NCBI GenBank assembly: GCA_003963005.1 | Contig: RXJW01000102.1 | Span: 1-45,601 of the forward strand | Direction of reading: 5' to 3' | DNA length: 45,601 nucleotides | Source: Burkholderiales bacterium | Lineage (GTDB): Bacteria; Pseudomonadota; Gammaproteobacteria; Burkholderiales; Burkholderiaceae_C | Shown here: positions 17,315-26,941 of the stretch, piece after piece | Layout: every line of letters starts with the position of its first letter | Position numbering within the stretch: the stretch's first letter is position 1 | The notes under the pieces: generated by a model | Told to the model about the DNA's origin: nothing | The model's input: the letters and a program-made list of their open reading frames with translations, nothing else | The model's database searches: none | Translations under genes and position numbers: made by a program

Positions 17315-17347
17315 CCGACGCCATCCGCCACTCGCCGACGACCCGCC

Positions 17348-17833
17348 ATGATCGACAAACGCTGGCTCCAGCAGCAGGTGCTGGACCGACTCGCTGCCGA
17401 CCTGCAGCAGACCGAGCAGGCCGCGCTCACGGCCCACGAGACGGCGACGCACGAGGAAAACATCGCCGAGAACAAGTACGACACCCTCGGCCTGGAAGCG
17501 GCCTACCTCGCCACCGGCCAGGCCCGCCGGGCACAGGCGATGCGGCAGGCCTTGGCCCAGTGGCAGCAGTTTCGCCCCTGCCCCTACGACGCCGGCCAGG
17601 GCATCCAGCTCGGTGCCCGGGTCTGCCTCGTCGATGACGATGACCGCCGGCAATGGGTGTTCCTCGGCCCGGCCGGCGGCAGCATGAAGCTGGCCTGCGG
17701 CGATCAGGCGGTGCAGGTGATCAGCGCCGACGCGCCGCTCGGCCAGGCGCTGCTGGGCAAGTGCGTGGGCGACGACGTGTCCGTCGAGGTGCCACCGCAG
17801 CGACTGAACTTCGAGGTGCTGCAGGTGGATTGA
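17348..17833 (+). CDS. GreA/GreB-family transcription elongation factor-like protein
   Basis: 161 aa. The N-terminal helical half contains ATHEENIAENKYDTLGLEA, characteristic of a short proteobacterial GreA/GreB-like family, followed by a C-terminal FKBP-like domain (VCLVDDDDRRQWVFLGPAGG, then SADAPLGQALLGKCVGDDV, EVPPQRLNFEVLQV) like that of GreA/B. True GreA/GreB rescue backtracked RNA polymerase by transcript cleavage through an acidic coiled-coil tip; the tip is not obvious here, so this paralogue may act on polymerase differently. Convergent with the formaldehyde dehydrogenase gene. Confidence 0.78.
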   Translation: MIDKRWLQQQVLDRLAADLQQTEQAALTAHETATHEENIAENKYDTLGLEAAYLATGQARRAQAMRQALAQWQQFRPCPYDAGQGIQLGARVCLVDDDDRRQWVFLGPAGGSMKLACGDQAVQVISADAPLGQALLGKCVGDDVSVEVPPQRLNFEVLQVD

Positions 17834-17847
17834 CCGCTGCGCACTGC

Positions 17848-17861
17848 GACCGGGCCCGGTC
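17848..17861. terminator. 14-bp palindrome between convergent genes
   Basis: GACCGGGCCCGGTC (17848-17861) lies in the 42-bp gap between the GreA/B-like gene and frmA, which converge. Possible weak bidirectional terminator; no T-run. Confidence 0.35.
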
Positions 17862-17875
17862 AGGCCCGCGCCGGT

Positions 17876-18978
<1,103 letters not shown>

Positions 18979-18982
<4 letters not shown>

Positions 18983-21105
18983 GAGGAGGTTCCTGCAGGG
19001 GGTTGAAGTTGATGAAGGGCGGTGACGAGTTCGCGCGCCTCGCGGCGACACAGGCGCAGGCGGCGCAGCAGCCAGGGGGTGAGGTCGTGCTGGCCGACGT
19101 GTTCGGGCCAGGCGCCGGCATCGGCGTCTGGCGGCTCAACCGGCAGGTCTGCGGTCGCCTCGCCTTTCAGGGCGCGCACGCAGGCGTCGCGCGCCTCGGC
19201 CAGCGCGGGTTCGGCGCGCGACGCATCCAGCCGGTCGCCCCGGCGCTGCACCTGCTGCTGCACGGCCCCGAGCAGGGCCATCAGGCGGTAGCCGTGGCTC
19301 AGTGCGGATTCGATCTCGGTGTCCGGCAGGCGCACGCGCTCGGGCTCCACGCGGGTGCGCTGGGCGGCTGCGGCGAGCGCCGCCAGCGCGCTGTAGGCCT
19401 GCTGGCGGCTCAGGCGCTGGGCGAGCTGGTCCTCCAGCGCCGGCCGCCAGCGCAGCATGTTGCCCGCGTGCCGCGCCAGTGCGCCCCGCAACTGCGCCGC
19501 CAGCCGCGGCAGCGCCGCGCGCTCCCACGAAGGCAGCACGAAGCTGAACAGCCATGCCAGGCCGGCGCCGATGACGGTGTCGGCCAGTCGCTCGACGACG
19601 GCCGGGTCGCTGCCGGGCGCGAGCATCAGCGGCTGCAGCAGAGCCATCAATGTGGCCGCGGTCGCGGCCACCCGGTAGCGGCGGTTCACGTAGGCATGGG
19701 CCGTGCCCACGGCGGCGATGAAGCACAGGCTCAGGAGCGGCACCCACTCCACGTGCGCCAGCAGCAGCACCAGCAGGCAGCCCTGCACGGTGCCGATGAT
19801 CCGCTCGTTGCGGCGCGACAGCGTCTGCTCCAGGTTGCCGCGCAGCACGACCGCCACGCTCAGCATCAGCCAGAACGGGTGAGCCGCCCACGGCAGGAAG
19901 GCCCCCAGGGTGTAGGCCAGCGACAGCGCCAGTGCCGAGCGCAGCGCATGCCGCATGACGCCCGACTGCAGCGTCAGGTGCGGCTTGAGCGCGGCCAGCG
20001 GCCAGCCCTCGGGTGACACGAAAGGTGCCAGCCGCTCGGGCGTCCACGGCGTGTCCGGGTCGTCCGCAGCGGCCTGCCGGGCCACCATGGCGCTCACATC
20101 GTCCAGCATGTGCCCGAGTCGCGATTGCAGGGCCGACACGACATGCACGCGGGAGTCGCCCGGGGGCGGCGTCACCTCCGCCAGGCGTGCGGCGAGTTGC
20201 GACCGCCATGCCTCGGCGGACACCTCGGGCAGCGGCGCGCCAGACACCAGCGTCTCGGACAGTGCCGCGAGCACGTCGGCCAGATGGCGCAGCGTGTCGG
20301 CCAGCGCCGCGCGCCACTGGCGACCGGGGAAGTCCTGGCCGAGCAGCTCGGTGTCGAGCCGGCTGGCCAGCAGCAGGTCGCGCAGCTCGATCAGGCCCAG
20401 CACGAGATCGGTCTGCCGCCGGCTGCGCGGCGAGCGGCGGGCGGCAAAGACCTGGTCGCGCGCGGCCTGCAGCGCGTCGGCCAGCTGCACGTCGTCGGCG
20501 ATGGACGCACGGATGCGCGCCTCGTCGGCGCTGACGGCGAGCGCGATGCGCTGGGCGCGCGAACGCAGCCGTTGCACGGTGGCGCGCAGCGCCTGGGCCA
20601 GTGCCAGTTCGCGCAGACGGTGGCGCAGCACCACCGCAGCCCCACGGGCCCAGAGCGCGTAGACACAGCCGCCCAGCCCCACCCAGCCGGCGTGCGCCCA
20701 CGGCGAGGCCGCACCGGCCGTGCGGTCCCAGGCCATGGCGAACACCATCGCCAGCACCGGCGCGAAGGACAGCGGCCCGGCGCGCAGCCCCCAGGCCAGG
20801 GTCATCAGCGACACGAAGCTCACGGCCGCGATCATCAACACCGTCAGCGCCAGCGAGCCATCGGTCAGGCCGATCAGCAAGGTCACCAGCGCGGCAGCGG
20901 CGGCCGCCGGCAGCACACGGGGCAGCACGCGCTGCGGCGGATTGGGGACGTCAGTCAGGCTCGCGCACACGGCGCCGCCCACGGCGGCCAGGCCCGCCGT
21001 ATCGCCGAACGCGGCCCCCACCAGCGCATGCGTGGCCGCAACACCCAGCGCCACGCTCATCCCGTTGAGGTGAGCGGCCTCCAGCCGGCGCAGCAGCGTC
21101 TTCAC
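18979..21105 (-). CDS. FUSC/YccS-like inner-membrane transporter
   Basis: 708-aa membrane protein with two hydrophobic blocks: residues about 10-160 and, after a soluble domain, about 390-520, with a C-terminal cytoplasmic region. This is the duplicated layout of the fusaric-acid-resistance (FUSC)/YccS/AaeB group. Segments such as HPFWLMLSVAVVLRGNLEQT and RRNERIIGTVQGCLLVLL are diagnostic of the second FUSC block. Probably an efflux component for aromatic acids; substrate unknown, and no membrane-fusion partner is adjacent. The start is GTG at 21105, overlapping the upstream peptidase stop (GTGA), and its stop overlaps the frmA start, so three genes are translationally coupled. Confidence 0.85.
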
Positions 21106-23522
21106 GGCAGCAGCAGCGCCATCACGCGCCGCTCGCTGGCCGGCAGCTCATGGACCGAGAACCAGCCGGACTTCTCCGGCCGGTACACGTACCGTGGCGG
21201 CGTGCCGCTTGCGATGCGCTCGCGCAGGGGCGCCAGCAGCGCCTGAGCGGCCTCGGCCTGCCCCAGCGCCCGGAGCGCCGCAGCATGGACGATGACCGCG
21301 AGGTCACTCCAGGCGCCGCGCTGCAAGGCCTCGGCGCTGTCGCGGCGCGCGGTCGTGGCGTCCCCACCGGCCAGCGCCAGCCAGGCCCGCAGGGCGAGCA
21401 GGTCCGGGTCGATGGGGTCGAGCAGCAGCGCTTCCTTCACCTGGGCACGAGCCGCCTCGACGCGGCCGGCGCGCAGCAGGTCGATCGCATAGTCGCGCCG
21501 CAGCGGCACCAGCCCCGTGCGCAGGCGCAGCACGGCGTCGTACTGGGCGAATGCCTCGTCCCAGCGGCTGGCCAACGCCAGCGTGGCGGCGCGACCCCAC
21601 AGGGCCTCCGGCTGGTCGCCCTGGTAGGCCAGCACCGCGTCGTAGGCCGCCAGGGCCTGGGGCACGTCGCCAAGGCGCCGGTGATGGTCGGCCAGCGCGA
21701 GATCGACGCGGAAGCGGTCTTCGCCCTGCAGCGTGTCCCGGCCCTGCATCAAGGCCGGCAGCACCTCGGTCGCGACCGGCCGGCCGGCATGCCAGAGCGC
21801 ATCGGCCACGCCGACGCGCACCGTGCCGCTGCGCGGGTGCGCCGCCAGCGCGCGGGTGGCGAGGGCCTGGGCGGCGGGCGCCTGGCCTTCGATGGCGGCG
21901 ACGTAGAGCTGGGCGGCCAGCGCGCGCTCATCGGTCGGGGCCAGGGCCAGTGCCCGCGAAAACAGCGGACGGGCGGCGTCGAGCTGGCCGTCTTCCAGTT
22001 TCTGCTGGCCGGCGTTCACGAGCGCCACCGGCAGGCTCGCGCGGGTGTCACGCAAGGCGAAGAAGCGCTGCACCGCGGTGCGCAGCGCCGGGTCCATGGC
22101 GATGAGGCGTTCGCGCACGATCTCGCGGCCGTCGTAGGCGTCGCGCCGCGGCGAGGCCTCGGCATTCGCGCCCTCGGCGAAATACTCCCAGACCGAGCCG
22201 CCGGCATAGCGCGACAGGAAACCGGCCCGGGACTTGTCGGCACTCGCCGCATCGCGCAGCTTGGCCTGCTGGTACAGCGCCTCGATCTCGCGTGACTGAT
22301 CGGCCGTCAGCACGCCGTGCACCTGGTGCGTCAGCTCGTGCAGCACGGTGTTGTACTTGTCGAAGATGCTGCGCTCCACATCCTCGATGCCGGTGACGGT
22401 GAAGTGCCCTCCCATGCCGCGCACGTCGTCCCACAGGCGCGAGTCGTAGTCGATGCGGGCATCCTTCAAGGCATGGGCCTGGGGCGTCTCCGACAGGCGC
22501 ATCCACATCGGCTTGATGAAGTGCGTGGCGCCGCCCTCCACGAGCACCGGGATGAAGGCCTTCCACGGCGCGATGGACAGCGCCACGCGCTTGCGATGCC
22601 GGGGCGACAGCTCGCGCCAGTTCAGCACGTAGCGCTCGATGCCCGGGATGACCGGCATCGGCGTGGCGGCAAAGCGCCGCTCGGCCGCGGCGCGGTGCAC
22701 GTCGATGCGCAGGCGCTGCGACTCCAGGGCCTTGGCGGCGATCGCGTGCGCGCGGCCGAGCTGCGGGCAGCGTTCGAGCACGCTCAGGCTGAGGGCCAGC
22801 GCCCGGTCGAAGTCACCGCGGTCGAAGGCGTCCGACGCCCGCCGCACATCGGCCATCAACGGCGGGAAGGCATCGCCGAGTCGCGCCGCGAGCTGCGTGT
22901 AGTTCTCCCGCGCATAGCCGTTGCCGAGCAGGTAGTGCGCCGTCTCGTGGTGGCGGTTCAGCGCGAGCGCACCTTCGGCGGCGGCAATCGCGTCGTCGGT
23001 GCGACCGAGGCGGATCAAGGTCTCGGCCAGCGCCGACAGGCCATCGGCCGTGCGCTGCGCGGCCAGGCCCTGCTCCAGCTTCTGCACCGACGCATCGAAT
23101 TCCCGCAGGTGATAGTGGCGCTGCCCGAGGCCACGCAGCGCCCCGGCCCGCTCCAGCGGCGAGCGGGCACGCGCCAGGGCACGCTCGAAGCAGGCCTGGG
23201 CGCGGTCGAGGTCGCGCAGGTCCAGCGCCAGCCGGCCGGCGGCCAGCAGGTCGACGGCGTCGGCGGTGTCCAGGGCCAGCACATCGCGGGTCCGGCGGTC
23301 GATGGCGGCCCCGTCGTCACGGGCGAACAACCAGCGGTAGATGAGCGTGCGCTCGGCCACGTCCGGTCGCGGCAGCCGCAGCAGGCCGTCGAGTTCGGCG
23401 CGCGCAGCGGCATAGCGCTGCTCGGTCAGCAAGGTGTTCAGGCGCTGGGCGTCAGGAACCGCGAAGGCGGCCCCGAGCTGCAGACACAGGGCGAGGGCAA
23501 GGGCCGGATGGCGCCAGGGCAT
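21102..23522 (-). CDS. TPR-rich secreted zinc metallopeptidase with lethal-factor-like active site
   Basis: 806 aa. Signal peptide MPWRHPALALALCLQLGAAF with cleavage near FA-VPDA, so periplasmic. Residues about 25-260 and 500-790 are tetratricopeptide-type repeats (ACFERALARARSPLERAGAL, LGRTDDAIAAAEGALALNR, AAYDAVLAYQGDQPEALWGR). Between them is a metallopeptidase domain: His395-Glu396-x-x-His399 in YNTVLHELTHQ, Tyr439 in SRYAGG and Glu446 in WEYFAEG. The spacing Tyr-x6-Glu and the E-Y-F-A-E string parallel anthrax lethal factor (HEFGH, Tyr728, Glu735 in EFFAE). Substrate unknown. First of a minus-strand operon with FUSC and frmA, overlapping by 4 bp. The peptidase call is based on motif geometry, not on a recognised family name. 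Confidence 0.72.
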   Translation of the reverse strand: MPWRHPALALALCLQLGAAFAVPDAQRLNTLLTEQRYAAARAELDGLLRLPRPDVAERTLIYRWLFARDDGAAIDRRTRDVLALDTADAVDLLAAGRLALDLRDLDRAQACFERALARARSPLERAGALRGLGQRHYHLREFDASVQKLEQGLAAQRTADGLSALAETLIRLGRTDDAIAAAEGALALNRHHETAHYLLGNGYARENYTQLAARLGDAFPPLMADVRRASDAFDRGDFDRALALSLSVLERCPQLGRAHAIAAKALESQRLRIDVHRAAAERRFAATPMPVIPGIERYVLNWRELSPRHRKRVALSIAPWKAFIPVLVEGGATHFIKPMWMRLSETPQAHALKDARIDYDSRLWDDVRGMGGHFTVTGIEDVERSIFDKYNTVLHELTHQVHGVLTADQSREIEALYQQAKLRDAASADKSRAGFLSRYAGGSVWEYFAEGANAEASPRRDAYDGREIVRERLIAMDPALRTAVQRFFALRDTRASLPVALVNAGQQKLEDGQLDAARPLFSRALALAPTDERALAAQLYVAAIEGQAPAAQALATRALAAHPRSGTVRVGVADALWHAGRPVATEVLPALMQGRDTLQGEDRFRVDLALADHHRRLGDVPQALAAYDAVLAYQGDQPEALWGRAATLALASRWDEAFAQYDAVLRLRTGLVPLRRDYAIDLLRAGRVEAARAQVKEALLLDPIDPDLLALRAWLALAGGDATTARRDSAEALQRGAWSDLAVIVHAAALRALGQAEAAQALLAPLRERIASGTPPRYVYRPEKSGWFSVHELPASERRVMALLLP

Positions 23523-23552
23523 GCAGGAGGCTCCGTGAGTGGAGCCGGCATG

Positions 23553-24515
23553 CTAATCGTCCGACGAGAAACCCGACGCCTTGACGACCGGGCCCCAGTA
23601 GTCCCGCTCCGCGCCGAGCCGCCTGGCGTAGTCGGCCGGCGCGAGGCCCAGGGGCTCGAAGCCGAGCTTGCCCAGCGCCTCGATGACGCTGGGCTCGCGC
23701 ACCGCGGCGCGGGCGACGTCGGCGAGCTTGTCGACGACGGCCTGCGGCGTCCTGGCGGGCACGAAGAGGCCGTAGCTCTCCACGCCGACGATGCCCTTGA
23801 AACCCTGCTCCTCGAAGGTCGGCACCTCGGGGGCGAAGCGGGAGCGGGCCTTGTCCGTCACGCCGAGCAGCCGCACGCGGCCGGTGGGCAGGTGGGGCAG
23901 GAAGTCGCCGATGGAGAAGCAGCCCGAGGCGATCTGGCCGCCCATCAGGTCCTGCATGCCGGGGGCGGCGCCGCGGTAGGGGGCGTGCGTGAGCTTCAAG
24001 CCGGCGGCGTGCTCGAACTGGTTGCCCAGGAAGTGCGGCATCGCGCCCGCCGCGGGCGATGCGTAGGCGGCCTTGTCGGGATTGGCCTTGGCCCACTCGG
24101 CGAACTGGGCCAGCGTCTTGACGCCGGCCGGCACCATCGGGCCGACGCCGAAGCCGCAGGTCGACAGGGCCAGTGGCGCCACCGGCAGGATGTCGGTGGC
24201 GGGGTTGTAGGCCAGCTTGCGGTAGGCGTGGGGGTAGATCGTGAACATCGACGACGGGCTGATCAGCAGGGTCTGCCCGTCGGGGGCGGCGTCCTTCAGG
24301 CCGGCAATCGCGATGCGCCCCCCGGCACCCACCTTCTGCTCGACGATGACGGTCTCGGCCAGCTTGCCGCGGGCGAACTCGGCGAAGCGCCGGGCGGTGG
24401 TGTCCACCGAGCCGCCCGCCGGGAAGCCGACGAAGATGCGGGGCGGCTGCGCCTGGGCGCGGGCGGCCAGCGGCAAGGCCGCGAGCGCGGCGAGGAGGTG
24501 GCGTCGGTCGATCAT
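23553..24515 (-). CDS. Tripartite tricarboxylate transporter (TctC/Bug) substrate-binding protein
   Basis: 320-aa periplasmic binding protein. The export signal MIDRRHLLAALAALPLAARA contains a twin arginine; the mature protein has the Bug signature IFVGFPAGGSVDTTARRFAE, then VIVEQKVGAGGRIA, KDAAPDGQTLL, and the late VPTFEEQGFKGIVG. Betaproteobacteria encode very many such proteins, usually for organic acids; most are orphans without TctA/TctB nearby, as here. The ATG overlaps the stop of the MarR gene (ATGA at 24512-24515), so the regulator and binding protein are co-transcribed. The context suggests the ligand is the substrate of the neighbouring FAD monooxygenase. Confidence 0.9.
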   Translation of the reverse strand: MIDRRHLLAALAALPLAARAQAQPPRIFVGFPAGGSVDTTARRFAEFARGKLAETVIVEQKVGAGGRIAIAGLKDAAPDGQTLLISPSSMFTIYPHAYRKLAYNPATDILPVAPLALSTCGFGVGPMVPAGVKTLAQFAEWAKANPDKAAYASPAAGAMPHFLGNQFEHAAGLKLTHAPYRGAAPGMQDLMGGQIASGCFSIGDFLPHLPTGRVRLLGVTDKARSRFAPEVPTFEEQGFKGIVGVESYGLFVPARTPQAVVDKLADVARAAVREPSVIEALGKLGFEPLGLAPADYARRLGAERDYWGPVVKASGFSSDD

Positions 24516-25036
24516 GGCTTGCGTCTCCGGGAGGTGTTGTGAGGGACTGTGCTTTGCGCGGTGGCGGCCCAGGCCAGCCGCTCCAGGCCGGCCTTGAGTG
24601 CGGGGCCTTGCTCGCCCAGCGCGGCGATCAGCGCCCGGTCGTGTTCGGCCACGGCGACCTCCAATGTGACGAGCCGGCGCTTGCCGGCGGGCGTGAGGTA
24701 CAGGCCCCAGGCACGGGCATCGCCGGGCGCGTCGCGGCGCTCGGCCCAGCCGTTGTCGGTGAGCCAGTCGGTCAGGCGCAGCGCGCCGCTGCGGTGCAGG
24801 CCCATCGCCTGGCCGAGCAGGCCCTGGCGCATGCCCGGGTTGCGCGAAATCAGCACGAGCGCCGCGAAGCGCTGCGGGCTCACGTCCCACTCAGCGGTGG
24901 CCCGGTAGAAGTCCAGATAGAGCGCGTTCTGTGCGCGGCGCAGCGCGTAACCCAGCAGGTGGTCGAGCAGGCCGTAGTCGACGCCCGGCACAGGCAGCAT
25001 CAGGCCTTCGGGATCGGGGCTGTCGGTCTTGGTCAC
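24512..25036 (-). CDS. MarR-family transcriptional regulator
   Basis: 174 aa if the GTG at 25036 is used; the ATG at 25000 (162 aa) is the alternative. The winged-helix region shows the MarR layout: dimerisation helix LLDHLLGYALRRAQNALYLD, SPQRFAALVLISRNPGMRQG (first helices), LLGQAMGLHRSGALRLTDWL (recognition helix) and the wing RRDAPGDARAWGLYLTPAGKRR. It overlaps the TctC gene downstream and is divergent from the FAD monooxygenase; 54 bp separate the two starts and hold a 7-5-7 dyad. MarR regulators of aromatic catabolism typically repress from such a site until an aromatic acid binds. Confidence 0.88.
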   Translation of the reverse strand: MTKTDSPDPEGLMLPVPGVDYGLLDHLLGYALRRAQNALYLDFYRATAEWDVSPQRFAALVLISRNPGMRQGLLGQAMGLHRSGALRLTDWLTDNGWAERRDAPGDARAWGLYLTPAGKRRLVTLEVAVAEHDRALIAALGEQGPALKAGLERLAWAATAQSTVPHNTSRRRKP

Positions 25037-25052
25037 GGACTCAGCGTAGTTT

Positions 25053-25071
25053 TGGTTGCGCACTGCAACCA
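25053..25071. promoter_or_regulatory. Candidate MarR operator (7-5-7 dyad) overlapping a promoter
   Basis: TGGTTGC (25053-25059), spacer GCACT, GCAACCA (25065-25071), perfect inverted repeat midway between the divergent MarR and FAD monooxygenase genes. A possible rightward promoter TTGCGC (25057-25062), 17 bp, TACCCT (25080-25085) overlaps it, which would suit repression by occlusion. The promoter boxes are weak matches. Confidence 0.6.
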
Positions 25072-25090
25072 TCTCGCATACCCTGAGTTC

Positions 25091-26317
25091 ATGCAGATCA
25101 TCATGGGTGGTGGAGGCATCGGCGGCTTGACGGCCGCTTTGATGCTGCAGGCGCGCGGCCACGACGTGACCGTGCTGGAAGCCGTGCGCGAACCCAAGCC
25201 GCTCGGCGTGGGCATCAACCTGTTGCCGCATGCCGTGGGCGTGCTCACGCAGCTCGGCCTGCTGCCGGCGCTGCGCGAGATGGCGGTCGAGACCGCCGCC
25301 CTCGTCTTCGCCAACCGGCATGGGCAGGCCATCTACCGCGACCCGCGCGGCCTGGGGGGCGGCTACGAGCATCCGCAGTTCAGCATCCACCGCGGCCAGC
25401 TGCAGATGCGGCTCTGGGCCGAAGCAGCAGCGAAGCTGACCGTGATCAGCGGCCAGCGCGTGGTCAACGTCCGCGACGAGGGCGCGCGGGCCATCGCCGA
25501 GATCGAGACGGCTGACGGCCCCCGCGAGCTGGCGGCTGACCTCGTGATCGGCGCCGACGGCATCCACTCCGCGCTGCGCCGGCGCCTGGCGCCCGACGAG
25601 GGGCCGCCGTGCTGGCGCGGCGTCATGATGTGGCGCGGCACGACCTGGGCGCCGCCCTTCCTGGACGGCCGCACGATGGTGCAGGCTGGCCACAGCAAGG
25701 CCAAGTTCGTCGTCTACCCGATCGGCGCGCCACGCGACGACGGCCTGCAACTGATCAACTGGATTGCCGACCGCCGGGTGCGCGAGCCGGTGCCCGGCCT
25801 GACGGCCCCCGACCGCGCCGACTGGAGCCGCCCGGGGCAGCTCGACGACCTGCTGCCCACCTTCGGCCGCTGGCGCTTCGACTGGCTGGACGTGCCCGGC
25901 CTCATCACCCGCGCCGAGCAGATGCTGGAGTGGCCGATGGTGGACCGCGACCCGCTGCCGCGCTGGCGGCTCGGCCGCTCCACGCTGCTGGGCGATGCGG
26001 CGCACCCGATGGTGCCGATCGGCTCCAACGGCGCCACGCAGGCCATCATGGACGCGCAGGCGCTCGCCGACGCGCTGGACGCCACGGCGGATCTCGACGC
26101 CGCGCTGGCGGCCTACGAAGACGAACGCCGACCGCTGTGCGCCCGCATCGTCGAGATGAATCGCCGCGAGGGGCTGGACGCCATCCTGGACCGCGTCGAG
26201 GCGCTGGCACCCGACGGCTTCACGCGGCTGGAGGACGTCATCGACCCCGCCGAGGTGGCCCGCGAGATCAACGGCTACAAGGCCGCTGCCGGCCACCGGG
26301 TCGCGCCCGGCGGCTGA
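25091..26317 (+). CDS. FAD-dependent aromatic-type monooxygenase
   Basis: 408-aa group A flavoprotein hydroxylase. The FAD Rossmann motif GGGGIGGLTAALML is at residues 6-19, followed by EAVREPKPLGVGINLLPHAV; the second flavin motif DLVIGADGIHS is near residue 150 and the ribityl-binding LLGDAAHPM near 300. This is the salicylate/6-hydroxynicotinate hydroxylase-like class using NAD(P)H and oxygen. The ATG at 25091 is the natural start (MQIIMGGGGIGG); an open frame upstream crosses the MarR gene and is not coding. Divergent from MarR-TctC, with which it likely forms an uptake-and-oxidation module for an unknown aromatic acid. Confidence 0.88.
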   Translation: MQIIMGGGGIGGLTAALMLQARGHDVTVLEAVREPKPLGVGINLLPHAVGVLTQLGLLPALREMAVETAALVFANRHGQAIYRDPRGLGGGYEHPQFSIHRGQLQMRLWAEAAAKLTVISGQRVVNVRDEGARAIAEIETADGPRELAADLVIGADGIHSALRRRLAPDEGPPCWRGVMMWRGTTWAPPFLDGRTMVQAGHSKAKFVVYPIGAPRDDGLQLINWIADRRVREPVPGLTAPDRADWSRPGQLDDLLPTFGRWRFDWLDVPGLITRAEQMLEWPMVDRDPLPRWRLGRSTLLGDAAHPMVPIGSNGATQAIMDAQALADALDATADLDAALAAYEDERRPLCARIVEMNRREGLDAILDRVEALAPDGFTRLEDVIDPAEVAREINGYKAAAGHRVAPGG

Positions 26318-26329
26318 CGGCCGTGCGGC

Positions 26330-26782
26330 TTACTGCAGCCGCGACGCGCAAGCGAGGCCGACCTCCATGCCCAGGCGCTCGATGCCAGCCGCGTCCTTGC
26401 GCAGGTACATCTCCTTGATCTTGTCGACCTGGGGCATGACGCCATCGGCCGTGCATTCGCAGAACGAGCGGAACTTGCGCGGCTGCTCGGCGGCCAGGCG
26501 CGACATCGCCGGCGTGCTGCGCGAGGCGCCGCCCAGGCAGTTGGCGATCACGGCCTGACGGATCTCCGAGGCCGAGCCGATGCCGGAGAGCGTCGGCAGG
26601 GAGGACACGGAACGCACGTCCACCTGCGAACTTTTCGTGGACTCCGGGCAGGGCTGCGACTGGTAGGCCGTCTTGCCGGAGGCGTCGACGCACTTGAAGA
26701 CCTGCGCGCCGGCGGAAGCCGCGAGGGCCATCAGCAGCAGGGCAGCCAGACGGGGAAAGAAGGCATGAAGGGCATTGCGCAT
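26330..26782 (-). CDS. DUF4124-containing secreted protein
   Basis: 150 aa. Signal peptide with hydrophobic core LAALLLMALAASAGAQ. The start of the mature chain VFKCVDASGKTAYQSQPCPE is the DUF4124 motif seen in many small betaproteobacterial periplasmic proteins. The C-terminal half contains three more cysteines (ANCLGG, FCECTADG, LACASRL), suggesting disulfides. Function unknown. Convergent with the FAD monooxygenase (12-bp gap). The 159 bp upstream (26783-26941) hold nothing I can assign. Confidence 0.78.
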   Translation of the reverse strand: MRNALHAFFPRLAALLLMALAASAGAQVFKCVDASGKTAYQSQPCPESTKSSQVDVRSVSSLPTLSGIGSASEIRQAVIANCLGGASRSTPAMSRLAAEQPRKFRSFCECTADGVMPQVDKIKEMYLRKDAAGIERLGMEVGLACASRLQ

Positions 26783-26941
26783 GGTGAGGTCGTGCAGTCA
26801 GGACGAAGTGCCGCCTGACGCTGTCGCCAAACGATGCGGCCCGGTCATGCTAGCCATGCTGGACGCCGCGCGGCCCATCCCGGGGCGCGAAACGGTGCGC
26901 TATCGCACACTCGCCCGGTGGCTGAAGGCCGGGCGACCGGG

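Noticed and set aside
22317-24542. Very long plus-strand open frame opposite the TPR peptidase and TctC genes
   Set aside because: Antisense artefact of high GC; the translation is His/Arg/Gly-rich with no domain, while the minus strand shows clear signal peptides and motifs.
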